Below, piece by piece: positions 59,296 through 64,000 of a DNA stretch of 64,000 nucleotides. The stretch is from Phreatobacter sp. (lineage in GTDB: Bacteria; Pseudomonadota; Alphaproteobacteria; Rhizobiales; Phreatobacteraceae). The stretch's first letter is position 1. Every line of letters begins with the position of its first letter. The position numbers and the translations under genes were made by a program. Below the pieces are notes generated by a model. It ran no database searches. It saw only the letters and a program-made list of their open reading frames with translations, and had not been told where the DNA came from. The stretch is taken from assembly GCF_016793595.1 (NCBI RefSeq), contig NZ_JAEULY010000027.1, positions 29,100-93,099 of the forward strand, read 5' to 3'.

Positions 59296-60873
59296 TCACG
59301 CCCGCCGGAGGCTCCATGGATAGGGTGCCGAGCCGTGGGGCATGCCGGTCAGCGTCCGGCGATAGGCCGTCTTGAGCGTGAACTGGCCGAGCGGCACGGT
59401 CGCCACCTCCTCCAGCGCCAGCCGTCCCAGCTCGCGCGCCGCCTTTTGCTGGCCGGCTTCGTCCGGCGCGAACAGCCATTCCTCCGTCAGGGCCTCGGCC
59501 TTCGGGCTGTCCCACCAGCCGAACCAGCCGCGCGCGCCCTGCCCCCGCACCAGCAGCGAGGTGGCGGGCGTGCCCCAGCCGGGCGCCGGCCCGGTGGTGT
59601 GGAAGATGCTCCAGCCGCCCTTGTCGGTCGGCTCGCGGCTGTTGCGCCGCTGGATGACCGTGCCCCAGTCGGTCTCCGCCAGTTCGACGTTCAGGCCGAT
59701 CTTCTGGAGGATGTCGGCGCTGACCTGGCCGAGCGGGCCGATATCCGGGAAATCGGTCGGGTTGATGATCACGACCTTTTCGCCGCCATAGCCGGAAGCC
59801 TTCAACGCCTCGGCGGCCTTGGCGATCGACTGCGGCATGAGGTCTTCCTGCTCGCCGGAATAATAGGCCGTGCCGCGCGGCCAGAGGCTGCGGCACAGCT
59901 GCCAGGCCGAGGTGTCGTTGCCCTGCGAGCCGCGCATATAGTCTTCCTGCATCGCCGCCATCCGGACGGCCTGACGCACCTTGACGTTGTTGAACGGCGC
60001 CTGAAGGTGGTTGAGCCGCATGATCGCGACGCGGCCCGAGGCGTCGATGACCTCGCGCACGACATCGCGCGAGCGGGCCAGCAGCGGCTGCAGGTCGGCC
60101 GGCGGGCGCTCCCACCAGTCGACCTCGCCGCGCGTGAGCGCGTTGGCCGCAGTCGAGGGGTCGGGAATGATGTGCCACTCGATGCGCGGGAAATGCGCGA
60201 CCTTGCCACCGGCGCCGCGGCTCGCCGGTCCGGAGCGCGGCACATAGTCGGCGAATTTCTCGTAGACCACCCGGCTGCCGGAATTGAACTCGCCCGGCAT
60301 GAAGCGGTAGGGCCCGGAACCGATCATTTCCGTCACCTGCCGGGTCGCCTCGGTCTTCGCGTGGCGCTCGGGCATGATGAAAGCCGGCGTGTCGGGCTTG
60401 CCGAGCGCGTCGAGCAGCAGCGGAAAGGCTCGCTTGAGACGAAGATCGAAGGTCCGGTCGTCGATGACCTGCCACCCCTCCACGACCCGGCCGACCAGCT
60501 GTCCGAAGGCGTCGCGCTGGGTCCAGCGCATGATGCTGGCGATGCAGTCGGCCGACCTCACGGCCTCACCGTCATGGAACTTCAGCCCGGCGCGCAGCTT
60601 GAACCGCCAGCGCAGGCCGTTGTCGAGAATCTCGTGGCTCTCGGCCATCTGCGGCTGCGGCTTGAAGTCCATGTCCGCGCCATAGAGCGTGTCATAGACG
60701 TAATAGCCGTGGTTGTTGGTGACGGTGGCCGTCGTCCAGATCGGATCGAGCGAGGACAGGTTCGCCTGCGGAATGAAGCGCATGGTCGAGGCGCGCCAGT
60801 CCTGGGCCAGGGCCGGGGCGGCGATCAATCCGGCACCGGTCGCCGCGCCCTTCAGCAAAGTCCTGCGGTCCAT
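59296..60873 (-). CDS. Peptide-type ABC substrate-binding protein, Tat-exported
   Basis: 525 residues, solute-binding family 5 (DppA/OppA type). Twin-arginine signal DRRTLLKGAATGAGLIAAPA, cleaved after ALAQ. FIPQANLSSLDPIWTTATVT follows, then YDTLYGADMDFKPQPQMAES, WRFKLRAGLKFHDGEAV and SGPYRF. It binds a peptide-like or other ligand in the periplasm. No permease or ATPase gene is nearby, but an amidase and an M20 hydrolase follow, pointing to an amide or small-peptide substrate. Orphan binding proteins may serve a transporter encoded elsewhere. Confidence 0.92.
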   Translation of the reverse strand: MDRRTLLKGAATGAGLIAAPALAQDWRASTMRFIPQANLSSLDPIWTTATVTNNHGYYVYDTLYGADMDFKPQPQMAESHEILDNGLRWRFKLRAGLKFHDGEAVRSADCIASIMRWTQRDAFGQLVGRVVEGWQVIDDRTFDLRLKRAFPLLLDALGKPDTPAFIMPERHAKTEATRQVTEMIGSGPYRFMPGEFNSGSRVVYEKFADYVPRSGPASRGAGGKVAHFPRIEWHIIPDPSTAANALTRGEVDWWERPPADLQPLLARSRDVVREVIDASGRVAIMRLNHLQAPFNNVKVRQAVRMAAMQEDYMRGSQGNDTSAWQLCRSLWPRGTAYYSGEQEDLMPQSIAKAAEALKASGYGGEKVVIINPTDFPDIGPLGQVSADILQKIGLNVELAETDWGTVIQRRNSREPTDKGGWSIFHTTGPAPGWGTPATSLLVRGQGARGWFGWWDSPKAEALTEEWLFAPDEAGQQKAARELGRLALEEVATVPLGQFTLKTAYRRTLTGMPHGSAPYPWSLRRA

Positions 60874-60942
60874 GATCGGGCTCCTCCCCCATTTCCAATG
60901 TCATCGTGCCGCCTTGTGCCCGGAATGCAAGCGAAGCGGCGA

Positions 60943-62433
60943 TCAGTCGAAGCCCATGAAGCCGGGCGTGGCGCTGATCGGCGGCGTGGCCTTCAGCTTC
61001 GCGATATCCGGCACCGGGCGGCAGGTGCGCGCATCGTCCGCGAGCAGCTTTTCCAGCGCGGCGGCCACCGCCAGCACCTTCGCGTCGCCGCCGCGCGGTC
61101 CGACGATCTGCAGGCCGAAGGGCATGCCGTTCCGGTCGAGGCCGACGGGCAGCGAAATCGCGGGATGTCCGACCGTCGTCACCGCATAGGCATTGGCCAG
61201 CCAGTGGAAATAGGTGCGGGTCGGCGCACCGTCGATCTCGGCGGGATAGAGCTCCGACCAGGGCCTCGGGCTCAGCGTCACGGCAGGCGAGAGGATCACG
61301 TCGAAGCGCTCGAAGAAGCGCTGCCAGTTCTTGTAGAGCACCGTCTGCTGCTTCAGGGCGCGCGTCACGTCGAGAGCCGAATAGCGCAGGCCCTCCTCGA
61401 CATTGGCCCGCACGTTCGGCCCGACCAGCTCGGGCGTGTCCCTGACCCGCTCGTACATGCCGGCCATGAAGGCCACCGCGCGCAGGACCTCGAAAGTCTC
61501 GTCGGTGCCGGCGCAATCAGGCGTGGCTTCCTCGACCGCCGCGAAGGCGTGGCCGAACAGGCCGACCTTCTCGGCGAAAACCTCGCGAATGTGCCGCTCC
61601 GTCGGCGTGAAGCCGAAATCCGGCGTCACCGCCACCCTGAGCGAAGCAAGGTCGATGGCACGAGGCGCGGCGAAATCCCCCGCGCGGCGCACCGTCTGGC
61701 CGAAGATCGTGGTGGCCAGCGGGTCGCAGGCATCGTCCGACACCATGGTCGAGAGCAGCAGGCAGAGATCCGGCACGGTGCGCGCCATGGGGCCGAGCAC
61801 GCTCAAGGGATTCCAGCCAAGCGGGCGCTTGTCGCTCGGCACGAGGCCGGGCGACGGGCGGAAGCCGACAATCCCATTGAACGCGGCGGGATTGCGCAGC
61901 GAGCCGCCGGTGTCCGACCCCGTGGCGATCGGCACCATGCCGGTCGCGAGCGCAACGCCCGAGCCGCCGGACGAGCCCGCCGCCGATTTCGCGGGGTCGA
62001 ACGGATTGCCGGTCGCGCCATAGACGGCATTGCGGGTATTGGCCCCGGCACCCCATTCCGGCGTATTGGTCTTGCCGGCGACGATCGCGCCCGCCTCGCG
62101 CACGGCGCGGACGATGAGCTGGTCTTCCTCGGGCACGAAATCCCTGAAGATGACGCTGCCATAGGTCGTTCGCAGGCCCCTCGTGTTCTCCAGATCCTTG
62201 ACGCCGACCGGCAGGCCATGAAGGGGCCCGAGTGGCTCGCCGCGCGCCGTCAATTCGTCCGCCGCCAGCGCCGCGCGCCGCGCCGCCGCGTCGTCGCGCG
62301 CCACCATGCAGTTCACGGCGGGGTCGACGGCATCCATGCGGGCGAGGCAGCTTTCCAGCAGTTCCCGGGCTGACAGTTTCTTCGCGCCGATCAGGGCACG
62401 GGCGTCGAGAGCGGAGAGGTCGCAGGGTTCCAT
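60943..62433 (-). CDS. Amidase-signature family amidohydrolase
   Basis: 496 residues. Catalytic Lys in GLPVGVKDLENT (near 80), cis-Ser in AGSSGGSGVALATG (near 155) and nucleophile Ser in GSDTGGSLRNPAAFNG (near 175) complete the Ser-cisSer-Lys triad. It hydrolyses C-N amide bonds; substrate range cannot be told (aryl-, fatty- or small-acyl amides). A GatA role is unlikely because no gatB/gatC neighbours exist and the C-terminal part differs. It lies 69 bases upstream of the binding-protein gene in the same direction; probable operon. Confidence 0.92.
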   Translation of the reverse strand: MEPCDLSALDARALIGAKKLSARELLESCLARMDAVDPAVNCMVARDDAAARRAALAADELTARGEPLGPLHGLPVGVKDLENTRGLRTTYGSVIFRDFVPEEDQLIVRAVREAGAIVAGKTNTPEWGAGANTRNAVYGATGNPFDPAKSAAGSSGGSGVALATGMVPIATGSDTGGSLRNPAAFNGIVGFRPSPGLVPSDKRPLGWNPLSVLGPMARTVPDLCLLLSTMVSDDACDPLATTIFGQTVRRAGDFAAPRAIDLASLRVAVTPDFGFTPTERHIREVFAEKVGLFGHAFAAVEEATPDCAGTDETFEVLRAVAFMAGMYERVRDTPELVGPNVRANVEEGLRYSALDVTRALKQQTVLYKNWQRFFERFDVILSPAVTLSPRPWSELYPAEIDGAPTRTYFHWLANAYAVTTVGHPAISLPVGLDRNGMPFGLQIVGPRGGDAKVLAVAAALEKLLADDARTCRPVPDIAKLKATPPISATPGFMGFD

Positions 62434-62613
62434 GGCGGCTCGCTGGGCGACGCGGTTTGCCGCGGCATTCTGGCGGCGCGCACCTGCCGCGGCAATGCAT
62501 GGCTAGCCCGCCGGGCGCGGCATTGCCGGCCGTGGTCAGCGGATCGGAGCCGGGCTAGGCTCGCGCCCCTTCCAGGGCCGCCCCTCCAGGGCCACCCGAC
62601 GACGAGCAAAGCC

Positions 62614-63774
62614 ATGCCGATCCTCGACCAGATTGCCAATATCCACCCCGAGATGACCGCCTGGCGGCACGATTTCCACACCCATCCGGAGGTCGGTTTC
62701 GAGGAACAGCGCACCTCCGCCATCGTCGCGGAGAAACTGGCGTCCTGGGGCTACGAGGTTCACCGCAATGTCGGCAAGACCGGCGTCGTCGGCCGCCTGA
62801 AGGTCGGCTCGTCCGGCCGCACCATCGGGCTTCGCTGCGACATGGACGCGCTGCCCATGCAGGAGGCGACGCAGCTCCCCTACCGTTCGAAGACCGAGAA
62901 CCGCATGCATGCCTGCGGCCATGACGGCCACACGGCGAGCCTCCTTGGCGCGGCCCAATATCTCGCCGAGACGAAGAATTTCGACGGCACGGTCAATCTG
63001 ATCTTCCAGCCGGCCGAGGAAGGCGTCGGCGGCGCACGCGCCATGCTGGCGGACGGGCTGTTCGAGCGTTTCCCCTGCGACGCGGTGTTCGGCTACCACA
63101 ACACGCCGCGCCTCGCCGTCGGGAAGTTCTCGATCCGCCCCGGCCCGATGATGGCGGGCGGCGCCTTTTTCGACATCCGCATCGAGGGCAAGGGCTCGCA
63201 TGGCGCCCATCCCGAACTCGGCATCGACCCGGTGCTGGCCGCCTGCCACGTCGCGACCGCCATGCAGTCCATCGTCTCGCGCAACGTGCCCGCCGTTGAC
63301 GGCGCGGTCATCTCGATCACCCGGATCGAGGGCGGCGACGCCTACAACGTCATCCCGAACGAGGCACATCTGCGCGGCACGGCCCGCTGGTTCAAGCCGG
63401 AGGCGCTGGAGATCATCCGCACCAACATGAAGCGCATCGCGACCGGCGTTGCGACCGGCTTCGGCTGCCAGGCCGAGGTCGATTTCCGCGTCATCTTCGC
63501 GCCGCTGGTCAATACCGACGCCGAAACCGCCTTCATCGCCGATGTCGCCGCCGAGATCGCGGGCGAAGCCAACGTCAACCGCAACCGCGACCTGATTATG
63601 GCCTCCGAGGACTTCTCGTTCATGCTGGAGAAGGTGCCGGGCGCCTATATCAACATCGGCAACGGCGATTCAGCCCCGGTCCACAACCCCGCCTACGACT
63701 ATAACGACAAGCTCCTGCCCTATGCCGCGACGCTCTATGCGCGGCTGGTGGAGAAGCGGTTGGCGGCGGCCTGA
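62614..63774 (+). CDS. M20-family amidohydrolase (hippurate/N-acyl-amino acid hydrolase type)
   Basis: 386 residues. WRHDFHTHPEVGFEE opens the fold. Metal ligands are Cys and His in HACGHDGHTA, Glu in QPAEEGVGGAR, His in GYHNTP and His in VHNPAYDYND. These fit the peptidase M20D subfamily (hippurate hydrolase, IAA-amino acid hydrolase). It cleaves N-acyl or N-benzoyl amino acids using two divalent metals. It is divergent from the amidase, so the two may share regulation and an amide-utilising role. Confidence 0.94.
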   Translation: MPILDQIANIHPEMTAWRHDFHTHPEVGFEEQRTSAIVAEKLASWGYEVHRNVGKTGVVGRLKVGSSGRTIGLRCDMDALPMQEATQLPYRSKTENRMHACGHDGHTASLLGAAQYLAETKNFDGTVNLIFQPAEEGVGGARAMLADGLFERFPCDAVFGYHNTPRLAVGKFSIRPGPMMAGGAFFDIRIEGKGSHGAHPELGIDPVLAACHVATAMQSIVSRNVPAVDGAVISITRIEGGDAYNVIPNEAHLRGTARWFKPEALEIIRTNMKRIATGVATGFGCQAEVDFRVIFAPLVNTDAETAFIADVAAEIAGEANVNRNRDLIMASEDFSFMLEKVPGAYINIGNGDSAPVHNPAYDYNDKLLPYAATLYARLVEKRLAAA

Positions 63775-63815
63775 GGGCCGAAGCCCGCCGTCACGCGCAA
63801 CGGACACCTCAATGC

Positions 63816-63847
63816 AAAAAACCCGCCGCTCCTTGCGGAGCGACGGG
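63816..63847 (-). terminator. Terminator of the Flp pilin gene
   Basis: CCCGCCGCTCC (63822-63832) and GGAGCGACGGG (63837-63847) pair with one mismatch over a TTGC loop; on the minus strand six T follow. Confidence 0.8.
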
Positions 63848-63872
63848 CCTGAACCAACCAGCGATCGTCAGA

Positions 63873-64000
63873 TCACTGCTTGAAGTTCGTGTTGACCTTG
63901 TTGAAGGCGTTGAGCGTGTTGGTGCCCATGGTGTTGACCGCGACGATGACGACGGCGGCGATGCCGGCGGCGATCAGGCCGTACTCGATGGCGGTGGCGC
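63873..64000 (-). CDS. Flp/Fap-family type IVb pilin, C-terminal part (cut by window edge)
   Basis: The last ~42 residues are present: ATAIEYGLIAAGIAAVVIVA followed by VNTMGTNTLNAFNKVNTNFK and Gln-stop. The hydrophobic helix beginning with TAIEYGLIA is the core of Flp pilins, which the tad/cpa apparatus assembles into adhesive pili. The start and leader lie beyond the right edge. Confidence 0.9.
   Translation of the reverse strand, partial: ATAIEYGLIAAGIAAVVIVAVNTMGTNTLNAFNKVNTNFKQ

Noticed and set aside
59335..62373. 1012-residue plus-strand ORF
   Set aside because: It runs antisense through the binding-protein and amidase genes, is Arg/Gly/His-rich with no fold, and reflects GC-rich third positions of the real genes.
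1..64000. CRISPR array
   Set aside because: No series of identical 25-40 base repeats with regular spacers was seen; the phased TGACCGT copies at 18841 are far too short.

Overview
This is GC-rich alphaproteobacterial DNA, most likely from a member of the Hyphomicrobiales. The evidence is a porin with a rhizobial-type mature start and an Omp31-like outer-membrane protein at the right end, a long liv-type ABC catabolic operon, an Flp-type pilin at the right edge, and pervasive GC-rich third codon positions that open long antisense ORFs. The genus cannot be fixed from the window. No rRNA, intact tRNA or CRISPR array was seen.

Left part (1-20,100), all on the minus strand except one gene. First comes a small arsenic-type operon: an ArsR repressor with C-terminal cysteines, a flavoprotein with a cysteine-rich tail, and an MFS exporter cut by the edge. 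It is followed by a ~16 kb operon for uptake and CoA-dependent breakdown of an unidentified (branched) carboxylate. In transcription order this holds a TetR regulator, an acyl-CoA dehydrogenase, LivG, an AMP-forming acyl-CoA ligase, LivH, LivM, a binding protein, LivF, a PaaK-like protein, both subunits of a biotin-dependent acyl-CoA carboxylase, a MaoC hydratase, a CitE-type lyase and a divergent SDR. A 2-methylacyl-CoA racemase-like gene is divergent from tetR. The set reads as transport, activation, desaturation, carboxylation, hydration and C-C cleavage, parallel in logic to leucine/isovalerate breakdown but with different hydratase and lyase families.

Centre (20,100-31,800): decayed IS3 and IS5 transposases flank a membrane-bound diguanylate cyclase. 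Then comes a sugar or sugar-acid operon on the minus strand: binding protein, enolase-superfamily enzyme, GMC oxidoreductase with a small gluconate-dehydrogenase-type subunit, two permeases, a GntR regulator and a UgpC/MalK-type ATPase.

Integration hot spot (31,900-52,700): an integrase remnant, two identical 17-bp att-like repeats each followed by a tyrosine recombinase gene, and a third recombinase at 51.4 kb. Between the repeats lies a 6.3-kb island whose main cargo is a two-gene module, an AAA15/OLD-like ATPase overlapping by one base a TOPRIM-like protein. This is the best candidate for an undescribed (anti-phage) system here. The next segment holds a complete Czc-type heavy-metal efflux set (two-component system, small periplasmic protein, CzcC, CzcB, CzcA, CzcD).

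Right part (52,700-64,000) looks like core chromosome: porin, Lrp/AsnC regulator, a tandem two-barrel outer-membrane protein, a YbaL/Kef antiporter, a Tat-exported peptide-type binding protein, an amidase, an M20 amidohydrolase and the Flp pilin.
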